The notes under the pieces: model-generated
The model's input: the letters and a program-made list of their open reading frames with translations, nothing else
The model's database searches: none
Told to the model about the DNA's origin: nothing
Shown here: positions 48,076 to 58,352 of the stretch, piece after piece
Numbering within the stretch: the stretch's first letter is position 1
Layout of the letters: each line of letters begins with the position of its first letter
Origin: Gymnothorax reevesii
Taxonomy: Eukaryota > Chordata > Actinopteri > Anguilliformes > Muraenidae
Direction: 5' to 3'
Assembly (NCBI GenBank): GCA_029721435.1
Contig: CM056583.1
Location: 70,860,120 to 70,924,119 of the forward strand
Length of the DNA: 64,000 nt
Position numbers and translations under genes: made by a program

Positions 48076-48665
48076 ACTCAAAATTAGAGTGTTCGGAAGC
48101 TGTCTGATCAAGGATATTGCATTAAGTTGAAGGGCAACATCAATTCATTGAAATGCTGCGGTCAAGCTCTATTGGTTTGTATTATTTTATAAGAGTGATG
48201 TCAAAGCACAACCAGGGCACACTGGTGACATCATTGCTGTGAGACTCAGCATGGGGTTCAGTGTTGGCTTGTAATGTACTAGCTGAAATTGTAGTTTACT
48301 AACTGTTGTAGTGGTGCACTCACTGTAGTTTGTAGTATACTTTAGTGTCCCAAATGCTATCTAATAAGCCCCTGTATATATCCCTACTAGAAGTTAAGTT
48401 AGTTGTAGTGTTGTAATTTTATAGCCGCACCTGAATTGACAGAATGTGCCAGCGTGGGAGAGCCGAGCCAAGGTTAACGGGGCTTCAGTTACCTGGATGT
48501 TGTACAGATCGCACGTGACTTAAATGGCACTGGATGAACGATCCGGCTAGGCGTAGGGCACCAGATGCTTGAACCTAGTTGCATCCCATATATAAATGTT
48601 CTTTGATGTTTTGTACGGTTGGGTGGTAAAAGGATAGCCCCTCGACCTCTAAATGTATAATACAA

Positions 48666-49191
48666 GATGTCCGCCAATAACCCATTGAGTTGCGCTACTA
48701 AAACTGACTGGAAGAAGTGTTGTCAGACAGACATGAAAGAGGAGTTGAAGTCTCCCCCTACCCGTTATGAATGTAGTTCTGATGGCTATTCCATGATAGC
48801 TAAAATCATACCAACAATTTCAGGCAATCTGCTTGTTGCCCATCAAGTTAGACCCATCCAGATTGGATGATGGAGGTGGTAGCAAAGGTAGCAAAGGTCT
48901 TATGATGCCATTCCACCGACAAGCTCATCCCTCGTTCAGCATGTGGACCGGTCTGCCTTGCAAGCTGCCTGCATATGGGGTCAGGCAACAGTGTACAAAA
49001 TGCTAACTGAAAGCCCTGCCAACTGGGGCTGGCAAAAAGATGGTGAGGTCTGGCAAGTTCTCTGGACCACCCTTCCACCCATTGCTCAGACTTGTGAGCC
49101 TTTGACAAAATGCGGCTGCAAGACTGAATGCCGAGGACGATGCAAATGCTATCGCTTGCTGTGTCACCCATCATTTCAGTCTCTAAATTAA
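48666..49191 (+). pseudogene. Decayed mobile-element-associated gene with Cys-rich (CXC-like) C terminus
   Basis: Two matches in order to a dispersed gene family I know from fish and invertebrate genomes. 48690-48815 encodes DWKKCCQTDMKEELKSPP-like sequence ending in GYSMIAKII, resembling the family's Cys-pair plus GYxTLAxNI start. 48957-49190 encodes LQAACIWGQA, NWGWQKDGE, WTTLPPIAQTCEPL, and CGCKTECRGRCKCYRLLC, the family's WGW…LP…CxCxxxCxxxCxC end. The long central part is missing and there are in-frame gaps, so it is a deletion relic. Its biochemical function is not known to me. Confidence 0.5.
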
Positions 49192-50819
49192 ACAGAAAAC
49201 TAACTGAAAATGGTTTGACTATAGAAACTTAATTACATCCTCTCTTATCATGTAATTCAGTGTCCTACAGATAAAAAGCAAACTCACAGACTCAATGTTA
49301 GCGATACATGCCAATAAAATCCTTCCATATTGTATATTATGCTTTACTTCAGTGTATATTATCATTTTTTCCATTGTAATGGTATGGTGTTTTACAATTG
49401 TCCCTATTTCTGATCGATGCATAATCTAAGTAAAGTTCATTTTGGACATAACACAGGTTTGTGCTATTGCTCTGGTATGGTGCGACGGTGGTCATGTTGG
49501 ATATCAAGGAAAATTGTCCATTCACGCGAAAGCTGCGAGTTGTCTATTATGATCATGGTAAACGTACAAATAAGGAAATATGGGTATTTGAATTTAACTT
49601 GCAGAACAACATACCATTTGCCTTAGTCATATATGCATCTAATCCAGGCTATAGACTGGCCATGAAGTAAGTGTTAATACTCATTAATAATGGGCAATTT
49701 AAATGTAGAATAGTTAGCAAAATGGCAAAGTGATTGGGCTATTTTGCCTAAGCTATCTCTTCTGAATTCTGTAATCTATGCATAACAATGTGTTGGACAA
49801 TGATGCGCTACACAAGGTCTCTTTAGATTACAACCCCTCAAGATTGTGATTCTTATCGAAGCCATACACTCTTTGAAAGTAAAAACTTTGTTCAATCATG
49901 TTAGACAATTATGAGATTTGCGAGTGATGTGAGAAACATATAAAGGAGAAGAACATGATAAGAGATGGCATATCTGGACCCTTGGCTTAGGGCTCTACAG
50001 CTGATTTTTTTGTGGAGGGATTACAAATAATGAAAAAATTAAAGCTTCATTCTGAAAGGGACCGCTCTGTGCTAGCAACAGTAAAATTATGTATTTATAT
50101 TAATTGAGCATTTATATTAGTATGAAATAGGAGATTTTGATAGTTGACTTACAACACAGGAATTTATTGTGCATATTTTATTATTCCCTCAGCAGTGTTT
50201 CACCTCTGTGTTCACATTCATTCGAGTTTTTATGTTGTTGCTGTGATGTCTTAAATTTTTTTTCACACTATATGTGCTGAAATATTCTCTGGATGCTTCT
50301 GTGGCAAGATATGTCAGACTGGCAGCAGATCAGGTTTTATGGGAGATTTGATTCATGCAACATCTATGTCTGCCATGATTTCAAACTTAGGAACTCCCAT
50401 TGTTTTAATAGTTCTAGGGTACCAACTCCTCTTGAAAAAAAATATTCAGTTACGTGCTCCAGGAACAATTGTAATTACAGCATCATTTAGATGCCTTGGT
50501 CCAGGGTTTCCCCTCCTCTGCAGAAAGGGTTTAATGCAAAATCTACTTAAGAACGTCATAAAATAAAATTTTTGCGTATATTTCTCAGTGACAACAAGGC
50601 AAAATTCACTGAGCAATAGGCATTGATAACAACAGGCCCGTAAGTGTTTAGACAGTGACACTAAGTTTCATTATTTTGATTTGTCATCACAGTAGATTTG
50701 AATGAGTAGTTGAAGATGTGCATTGATGTGCATTGAAGACGTTTACCCTTAATTTAGGCATTTTGCCAAAATACTGAATGAACCATGTTATTTTGATTCA
50801 AGCCCCCTCCCCCATTTCA

Positions 50820-51195
50820 GGGGCTCAAGGGTATTTGGACTAACTATCAATCATTAAACTTTCAATTTTTAATACTTGGTTACAAATCCTTTGCAGTCAA
50901 TGACTGCTTGAAATCTGGAACCTGCTGAGATCACTAGACTGTGTGTTTACTCGTAGGTGATTTTCTGCCATGCTTTTGATGCAGTCGTCCTCATTTCCTG
51001 CTTATTATTGGGGTGTGTCTTCAGTTTTGCCTTTGCGTTTGCAAGTAAAATATGAGCACAACTAGATTTAGGTCAGGTGATTGACATCATAATGCACTCT
51101 TCCTCTCTGCCCTTAAAAAGTTTACTTCCTAAACATGGCTCAGGTCATTTTCAATCTGCTTTGCAAGTGCTGTGCAATGAGTTTTTACTCATTTA
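50820..51195 (-). mobile_element. Tc1-like fragment, non-coding flank
   Basis: GTATTTGGACTAACTA, TGGTTACAAATCCTTTGCAG, TCAATGACTGCTTGAAATCT, AGGTCAGGTGATTGACAT and GTGCAATGAGTTTT occur in the order found in a widespread fish Tc1 family. No transposase. Confidence 0.6.
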
Positions 51196-51774
51196 GCCAG
51201 TGGCCGGAGTTAGAAATGGGAATTGGGGGGGGCACAGACATGTCCCTTTATGACACTTAGGATAGTCCTGGCTTGTTCTCAATTATTTTTCTTTATTGAC
51301 GCGTTGTCCAATTATAGTAATTGGCAACTGAAGACACGGTTTCTCTCTATACGCAATCTAACAGCGATGAAATCATGGGGTTAATTCAGTAGAACTGAGT
51401 ATTGGGGTGGGCAAAAAATCCGTTTTAAACAATTATTCGTCCTGACCTGTTCTCAATCATTTTCATGATAAACAAAAGGTTCACTCCGAGAGCACTCCAC
51501 ACTTAACAGATGCTGCTTGTTTTCCCCGATTAGGTAGGACGATAATCATTCATCTGGACGCGTTTGCTTAATTTCAATCAACGTCGAATAGCATGAGCCG
51601 CATGCTTTTTATAGCCTATTTTTCTGCCAAGTGCCACTTTTTTCACTCAATGCCAAGAGTAATTTTGAATAACGTTGATTTAAATTAAGCAAAAAGTGGC
51701 ACAGTGATTCAGAGCCTAACAGACTGTCAACTGCCTGGACAGGGATTCTGAGCATTAATTATACCTCTGACCCA

Positions 51775-52115
51775 TAAGGTGGGGGTATACAGTATATACC
51801 AAAGAGTTCCGTCAGTCTTTCCGTCCGTCCGTCCAAACCCGTTTGTCCGACCAATTTCTCAAAAACCACTCATCAGATTGTTTTCAAATTGCAGTCATGC
51901 ATTCTACACTTCATGGAGAGGTGCAGTGCTAAGCTTCCCTTCCGTCCGTCAGTCCTTTCCTCCCGTCTGTGGGCACCAGTTTGACCGACCAATTTCTAAA
52001 AAAAGGTTCTTCAAATTGTTTTCGAATTGTGCTCAAGCATTCTACACTCCATTTAGAGGTGCCGACAAAACCTGCTTGCTCATACTAATCAGAATGGCTG
52101 GGGTGATACTAGATT
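51775..52115 (+). repeat. Degenerate direct repeat, about 125-140-bp units
   Basis: Two units share CCGTCCGTC, ACCAATTTCT-AAAAA, TCA-ATTGTTTTCAAATTG, AGCATTCTACAC and GAGAGGTGC-like segments (about 51815-51935 and 51940-52075). The open stretch through them is repeat-derived, not a gene. Confidence 0.7.
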
Positions 52116-52249
52116 AGAGATTTTACAGTATTATTTTCAGGCCGCCTGATCCCTTATTTAAGCCATTCAGTGTTCCCTAATTCAGTTTGTTTGTGTGGCT
52201 ACAAATTTCGCTGAACTTTCTTCTCAGAACATTCTGCCAAATGCACTTA

Positions 52250-52945
52250 AAACCTAGTGTACTCATGGTCTTCCGTACTCATTAACTGTGTGCTCATAGC
52301 TTTCTATTCACAAAGCCTTGAATACAAAAAAAAAATCTCTTCCAGCTCATAGCTTTACGTACTCATTGATTTCATTGAACAAAACCTTCTATGCCTCTGA
52401 GTTCATAGCCTAATCATCTCAAAGACTTGCATGTTCAAAGTCATCTGCCATAGCGCTCAAAGCCTTATGTGCTCCTAGCCTTCTTTTTTTCAAGCCTTCT
52501 GTGCTAGAGTTCGTAGCCTGGTTTTCTCAAAGCCATATATGCTCATAGCCCTATTTTATGAGCCTACTGGAGCCTACTGTGCTACTGAGAGCATAGCTAG
52601 GTCTTCTTGAAGCCCTCGTGATCAAATCCTTCTGCCTCCCTGCCCAAAGCATTGTTTGCTCATGTACTGGATGCCTGGAGTGCTGATAGCCTTCTGTACT
52701 TAAAGCCTTGTGTGCCTCTGTGCACATAGCCCTGTCTCAAAGGGTTTTATCGTTGAGGTCTTGTCTGCTTATTGCCTGATGTGCTCATATCCTGGTGTGC
52801 TTCTAGACTTGTCAGCTCATATCCTTGTCTGTTTAAAGCTATTTTACTCATAATCTGGTCTGGTCAAAGTCTTTCCATCACAAAGTCTTGTTGCTCAAAG
52901 CCTTATCCGGTCAAAGCTCTGAGTGCACAAAGTCTTGTGGTGTAC
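52250..52945 (+). repeat. Long degenerate minisatellite, about 18-25-bp units
   Basis: About 700 bp made of alternating GCTCATAGCCTTCT, GTGCTCAAAGCCTTGT and related units (more than 25). The array ends 0.6 kb before exon 2 of the TNFR gene. Unit length drifts, which suggests an old array. Confidence 0.8.
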
Positions 52946-53554
52946 TCTAGGACCTGAAATTTGAGGTCATTCCCTTCTTTGAATGTCTCCACGTAATGTT
53001 ATCAAATGTGAGGTATAACAGCAAACATTCCTGAATGTTTCTCTGACTTACTGAAACTTTAGTGGAAATAAAGTGGGACTGTTAGCAGAAATGAGAGTTG
53101 GCATCTAATTCATTGAGCAGATCCTCTTATCCGGACTAATACAGAAAAGGGGCCTTATGTGATACAATTTTTTTCCATTAGCTGTTTAAGTTGAAACATT
53201 TACCTTTTCACATCAATGCCGTGAAATTTGTTAGCATGATCTATTTAGAGCATTGGGTAAGATAATGGGATCCCATGCAAATTTTGGGTAAAACCTTGTT
53301 CACGTGAACCGCAAGCCATGATTTCTATGAAGTCCTGTTTATACCACAGTTAATTGACTGCTACCTTCTTAGTAAGATCAGAATGAAATTCACCTTCCCC
53401 TTATTCTTCTCCTCCAGTTGACCCATTTTCTGAATTAGCTTTCATGTCTATGCAAAATCAGATGCTTCAACTTAAGCATGTGATTGGTACCTCACGGTTT
53501 GTTATGTGTGCTTGTTTTCTGGTCTCTGGCAACTCATGAACGTCTCTGTTGCAG

Positions 53555-53717
53555 GTCATGTTTGCTTGCCTATTTTTCTGCGTGACTGCAGAGGTTTTGG
53601 ATCCGGGATTCATTCCACCATGGAATGAAGAATGGAACAAGACAGCCTCACAGATCCACTGCATTGAAAATAAGGAATATGCTCATGATGGCCGCTGTTG
53701 CAGGAACTGCGAAGCTG
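53555..53717 (+). CDS. TNFR death-receptor gene, exon 2 (signal peptide end, start of CRD1)
   Basis: The gene encodes a type I membrane receptor of the TNF-receptor superfamily, whose cysteine-rich domains (CRDs) bind trimeric TNF-family ligands outside the cell. This exon, after TTGCAG and ending G|GTAAG (phase 1), gives VMFACLFFCVTA, a linker with one N-glycosylation sequon (NKT, residues 34-36 counting from MNFKWT), and HDGRCCRNCEAG, the first half of CRD1. The double-Cys HDG-CC-NC motif is typical of death-receptor-type members. Counting all exons, about 235 residues are seen: CRD1 42-77, CRD2 80-119, CRD3 121-160, stalk 161-190, membrane span 191-213. Spacing in CRD3 (FC-C-C-C-C) also resembles FAS, whereas the neighbouring unc5d (8p in human, as are TNFRSF10 genes) favours TNFRSF10. 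I cannot settle the orthologue. Confidence 0.88.
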
Positions 53718-53821
53718 GTAAGAAACTAACATCCTTGTGCAAGTGGAAAGGCCCTGTCTTTTGCATACATGTATTATCTTACCTAATGTTAAAATCCTTT
53801 ACTTTGATTGGCTGACAGACG

Positions 53822-54380
53822 TTAAATTCTTTTCCATGTACCCCGTGAGTCTCACGGGGTATATGATCAAATACCCCGTGAGAGTATGATTTTGAATTCG
53901 ATTCAACCGCTTGTTTGCCGATGTAACGGAACGTAAATCTGAATTGTTTACCGCGTTACGTCTGCTTTTGACAGCTGTCAAAATGGCATCAAAACGTTTC
54001 GCTAGTCACACAGACAACAACATTCTTGAGAAACGCGCAAAAGTGATCCCCCAAAATACAAAAAAGTCAAATACCTTATCTTCGTCTATGTTGCGTGAAT
54101 ATCTAACAGAAAAAGGAGAAGATGTGGACTTTTAATGCTTCGACAGCGTTCGCTTGGCTGAGACGCTGAGTCACTTTTACATGGATTTAAGAACAATATA
54201 AAGGTTGCCACCGTAAGATAAAAACGGTAAGATAAAAACGTTGTACAGCACTTTCAAGGGGGTATATGGCGTGATGTATCCTGCCTCTGAATCTATGTTC
54301 CCCGCAGCTTCGCCTTGGGGAACATAGATTCAGAGGCAGGGTACATCACGCCATATACCCCTTGAAAGAGCTGTACAATT
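53822..54380 (+). mobile_element. Mosaic repeat with palindrome, Crypton-like ORF start and large hairpin
   Basis: The left part has the perfect 23-nt palindrome TACCCCGTGAGTCTCACGGG-GTA at 53839-53861 and a third half-site at 53872-53882. An ATG at 53983 starts MASKRFASHTDNNILEKR and continues to a stop at 54133. The pattern KRFAS-T-(D/E)…NTKK…LREYL-EKG resembles the N terminus of DUF3504/Crypton-derived proteins; the recombinase core is absent. The right part is a hairpin (see 54241-54378). It is much more CpG-rich than the intron around it. Probably a non-autonomous copy; family assignment is tentative. Confidence 0.45.
54241..54378. repeat. Large hairpin, arms of about 62 bp, 13-nt loop
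   Basis: 54241-54303 is complementary to 54317-54378 with about three mismatches and one single-base gap (GGGGG against CCCC). The loop is GCAGCTTCGCCTT. The arms contain GTATATGGCGTGATGTA and CCTCTGAATCTATGTTCCCC. Confidence 0.92.
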
Positions 54381-55136
54381 TATATTATACCACTGCTCTG
54401 TTGGATACCCAGTTGTGATTGGTTGAAGGATTGCTAGACATGTTAGCTTTCTAACACTTTGTGTCAGTTTTCCACATCTGAATTCCATGTCAAATTTAGC
54501 TGTCGTTTTGTGCTCCTAAGGTGCAAACAATGGAAGTATAGACTAAAAATAGGCACAGATAACGTGTTTGAGTTTTCCAATATAACTACTCTTATTTTTG
54601 GTGAATATGGTGATTTTGGGAATTGGAAGAAAGAGTAATAGTGCTAACATCTGTCCTTCTGGAACTATGGGGCTGTGAACTATTAACTGAAGTTCTTGGT
54701 TGGCAATTAAGCAAAATAGAAATATTGACCACTTCTAGCTCTGGTTAACTTTCACTGCATCGATGTAACGTAAGTTAATATTTGTGGAAGAAAATGGTCT
54801 GCATATTCATGCAAAATTTAGATGAAAACACAGAAAATAAATTCATGATAATTGTAGATCAGCATATGCGCGAGTAGTTGTGGTATAAGTGAAATATACA
54901 ACTCCACGCTGATCATTGTCTGAAAATAATCGCCTGGCTTTGCATCAGGCCACAACTTTGGCATGCAATTGTTTTTGTAAAATGACTGGCATGTTATCAT
55001 ACTGTGCTGTGAAAAAGTATTTGCCCTCTGTCTGATTTCTTCTATTGTACATATTTGTACTCTTTAATGTTTCAGATCATCAAACTAGTTTAACTATGAG
55101 ACAAATTCAATGTGAATAAGCTCAATACACAGTTTT

Positions 55137-55410
55137 TAGCTCACATCGTCCAACAGACCAAAGGGAGCTTATGGGATCTCACGGTAATGTCAGCGTCTGC
55201 ATTAACTTTGATCTTCTTCTGCCTAACCACTGGAGGGATCAATGTGAAATTTGGTGGGGAAGTATATATGGATGTACAGATTAAAATTTGTCTGAGGTGT
55301 CGAAAATGGACATTGAACATGGCCACCAGTCGACCATATTTAAAATTGCACATGCTAGAATGCTACACGTATACTTTAGAGAACATAAAAATAAAAAGCT
55401 CAGCTCTTAA
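55137..55410. mobile_element. Short inserted repeat (AGCTCA-ended) inside Tc1 family B
   Basis: It begins TTTTTAGCTCACATCGTC, soon followed by GGGAGCTTATGGGATCTCAC, and ends near AAAAAGCTCAGCTC. This resembles a non-autonomous AGCTCA-type repeat seen in many aquatic animal genomes. A further unassigned stretch continues to about 55760, where Tc1 sequence resumes (TTTGTTTATTGAATT). Confidence 0.45.
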
Positions 55411-56671
55411 TTAGTAACAATACTACTCCCTTGAGCGACACACTAAAGCCCAATCGGCAACCGGTTAACTCTTCAGTATATAATGCTGATTGCAATGATC
55501 TGGTGTCTGGGGCTTGATATTACAATGGAGCTGCACTATGAAAATGGCACTAAACTGCAAAGAAAATGACATGATGAAACATCAAACCATGATGCTGAAT
55601 TTTCTTGAAATTTTTGTTTTTTCCTACACAAATGACAAAAGCTGTCTTCATTTTCCCATTGTCGGACCCAAGCCACCAAAAAATACTTCCACTTGTGAGC
55701 TTACATAACACTAATGCCTGAAATAAACAAGGTGAGTTATACAGTTCCTATGGCTCTATTTTTAGATTATGACTTTGTTTATTGAATTAAAAAAACTATC
55801 AAATCCTACCTGGCCCTGTGTGAAAAGATAATTCTCGCCTTAGTTACTAGATAAAGCAAATCGGCAAATTTGATTGATACTTGGATTTAGTTTCACTAGA
55901 CATGCCAAGACATGTTTACTGCCAGGCCTGTTGAATCTAAACATCACTCGGAGAACTTGCAGTGCCTGGCAGTGTGATGTAGGCACAAAGTAGCACATGA
56001 TGGTGCAATCTAAAGAAAGTCAAGAACAGACAAAAAAAAATTGCTGATGTCCATCTGTCTTGAAAGGGTTACAAAGCAATTTCTAAGCCCTTGGGACTCC
56101 AAAGAACCACAGTGTAAGTCATTATCTGTAAGTTGAGCAAACTTGGATCAGTGATAAACCTTCCCAGTAGCGGCCAGCCTTCTAAAATTCCTCCAAGAGC
56201 GCATCAATAACTTGTCTCGACAGTCACAAAAAAAAAAAAAAAGCCAGACTAACATTTACAGAACTGAAGGCCTAACTTGCCTCAGTCAAGATCGGTGTTC
56301 ACGATTCCGTAATAAGAAAGAGACTGGGGAAAAGTGGCATCCCTGGGAAAGCTGCAAGGTGGAAAACTACTGCTGACCAAAACATTCTGATGATTCCCAA
56401 GACATTTGGGATAATATTCTGTGGACTAATGAGTCAAAATGGAACATTTTAGAAGACAAGAGTCCCATTACATCTGGTCTAAAGCTAATACAGCTGTCCA
56501 CAAGAAGGGCATCATCCTAACCGTCAGACATGATTAGGGTAGTGTGATGGTCTGGGGCTGCTTTGCTGCATCAGGATCTGGGCGACTTGCTATCAATAAT
56601 TGAGCTACAAATTCTGCTCTTTACCAAAAAATCCTGATGGAGCATGTCTGGCCATCAGTGTGCGAACTTAA

Positions 56672-57662
56672 CACCTTTCTGCAGACGTAGACACCTGCGG
56701 ACATAGAACAGCTCTTTTTATGGAAGCAGTTGCACAACTCTATCATGAGATGGCACCCCCAGATCAGTTATTGAATATTCACAAGCCAGCAGGGTTGGAA
56801 CACAGTCTAGAATATTGATGGGTTCATTCCTATCCCTGTTTTTCAGGAGTTGAATGAATTAAACTCCTCAGCTAAGCCTGATGTACAAACTGCTCAATAT
56901 CCTTGCCCATAGCATCTCTCCAGTATTTTAAAAAAAGATCTCTTGTGACAGAAAAAAATGTTGTCCTCTGTAGCAACCACTTCAGTTACAGTGACTCAAT
57001 GGTATTCCAAGTAGTTAAAAAAAAGTCAGTTTCCTGAGGCAAAAATTCGCGATTTGTATTGACACTGTCATTCTACTATCAATTTCAGTCATCACTTATA
57101 TAAAATGCGCAATTTCTTATCGTGGATTAACGCCTAGAAATGTTGGTTGAAAAATTTTTGCTGTCTTTTAGAGCCTCATACAAGCTCTCACGGAAATCCA
57201 ATCACTTCAACTCTTTCACTACCACTTACTGGGAAAAAGACAACTCTTGCTTACCGTAAATTTTCGTGCTACCACAGCATGATATTGCATGTGGATTTTT
57301 CACTCCCCTTTTTCGAACTAATAACTTTAATATTTGGTGTTCAGATGAAGAGTACTTGTGGTCTAGGAGTTTATTATCCCAGAAATGTATTTTTTTTAAT
57401 CCCCAGCCATTTTCCAATCCTTTGAATGATATTTTTTTACAATTTCAATGGTGAATTCTCATGAAGATTTTTTTATGTTTGCAGCCCATTTTCTCTACCA
57501 AAATCATGAAAATAAACTGAAGTACAATGTAATTCTAAATGCTGTTAGTGTCTTTCCTGAGTTGAGCCACATTTGTCCTCTTTTTGAAGCTTAAATCTTG
57601 AATTATAAAGCAGAAAATTGGGTAACCCATAAATAGCCAAATTTGCCTTCTGCGTTAAGGGG
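56672..57662. mobile_element. TTAA-flanked (piggyBac-like) insertion inside Tc1 family B
   Basis: Flanked by TTAA at 56668-56671 and 57663-57666. The right end GCGTTAAGGGG and left end CACCTTTCTGC are weak inverted repeats. The surrounding Tc1 order jumps from the CATCAGTGTGCGAAC block directly to the AAGCCCAACCAGGTTATGCA block, which are adjacent in intact family members, so the boundaries are fixed by context. No transposase found; about 991 bp. Confidence 0.55.
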
Positions 57663-58223
57663 TTAAGCCCAACCAGGTTATGCAGCAAGAGAGCGGTTGG
57701 AAGCCCACTGGTGAGTCCACTGCTGCATGGCTCAACAGAAAAAAATGAAGGTTTTGGAGTTGCCTAGTCGAAGTACTGACTCCAATGTGGCTGGATTAGA
57801 ACAATTCTATGAAAAAGAGTGGGCCGAAATTCCTCCAAGGTTCTATTTAATCGGTGTTTAGATGTTTACAGGGCTGTGAGTAATCATGCTAAGGTGCATC
57901 AGGCGAAATCGAACCCAATTATCAATGAAATGTATTTAATTTGTTGCCTTAGTAACTAAGCGGGGAATTACTTTTTCCATGCAGATCTAAGTGGAGTTGG
58001 ATAGTTTTCTCTTTCAGTAAATGAAATTGTCATTTAATGACTGCATTTTGTGTTTACTTGAGTTGCGCTTATCTGACTTTAAAATGAGTTTGATGATCTG
58101 AAACATGTAACTTTGACAAATATGCAAAAATACACTGAAATGAATTGGAATGGGGGCAGATACTTTTGCTCTGTACTGTATGCGATCATGTAAGTCTAAC
58201 TTGTGATTTATGCCTTATCACAG

Positions 58224-58352
58224 GGACTTACGTGAAAAGGCCTTGTGAGAAGGACTTGGATGTAGGAATCTGTGCACCATGTGAGCTGGGTACATACGCA
58301 GAACACGCGACTGGGATGGATCGATGCCTGACCTGCACACCTTGCCGAATGG
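58224..58352 (+). CDS. TNFR death-receptor gene, exon 3 (end of CRD1, most of CRD2)
   Basis: Completes Gly61 and encodes TYVKRPCEKD…GICAPCELGTYAEH, then C-LTCTPCRM; ends G|GTAAC in phase 1. CAPCELGTY-EHATGMDRC is the typical A1/B-type CRD2 core. 129 nt, exactly divisible by three, so exon skipping would keep the frame but delete parts of CRD1 and CRD2. Confidence 0.92.

Larger units (their letters stand above)
35066..53554 (+). other. Intron 1 of the TNFR gene (inferred, 18.5 kb)
   Basis: Bounded by GTAAGT at 35066 and TTGCAG at 53549-53554. It contains the 543-bp tandem duplication, a minisatellite, SINE- and L1-like fragments, Tc1 copy 3, a possible piggyBac-like element, a decayed Cys-rich mobile-element gene and a minisatellite of GCTCATAGCC-type units. 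Stretches 39,000-41,600, 44,650-46,010 and 49,200-50,800 hold nothing I can identify. Confidence 0.5.
55000..58180 (+). mobile_element. Tc1-like transposon (family B), decayed, with two nested insertions
   Basis: The left end is TACTGTGCTGTGAAAAAGTA and the right end CAGATACTTTTGCTCTGTAC-TGTA, imperfect inverted repeats. Between insertions the transposase is a relic: AAAGGGTTACAAAGCAATTT (56065), GTGTGATGGTCTGGGGCTGC (56542), AAAAAATGAAGGTTTTGGAG (57742) and ATTCCTCCAAGG (57830) appear in the proper order. Excluding insertions at about 55137-55760 and 56672-57662, the length is about 1.57 kb, normal for the superfamily. Confidence 0.82.
53718..58223 (+). other. Intron 2 of the TNFR gene
   Basis: GTAAG at 53718, CACAG at 58219-58223. 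Filled with mobile DNA: a palindromic or Crypton-like mosaic (53822-54380) and a Tc1 family B element (55000-58180) with two nested insertions. 54381-54999 holds nothing I recognise beyond a tail that may belong to the mosaic. Confidence 0.85.

Noticed and set aside
57147..57425. 92-codon open stretch inside the TTAA-flanked insertion
   Set aside because: No transposase motifs; overlapping open stretches on both strands are typical of non-coding AT-rich DNA.
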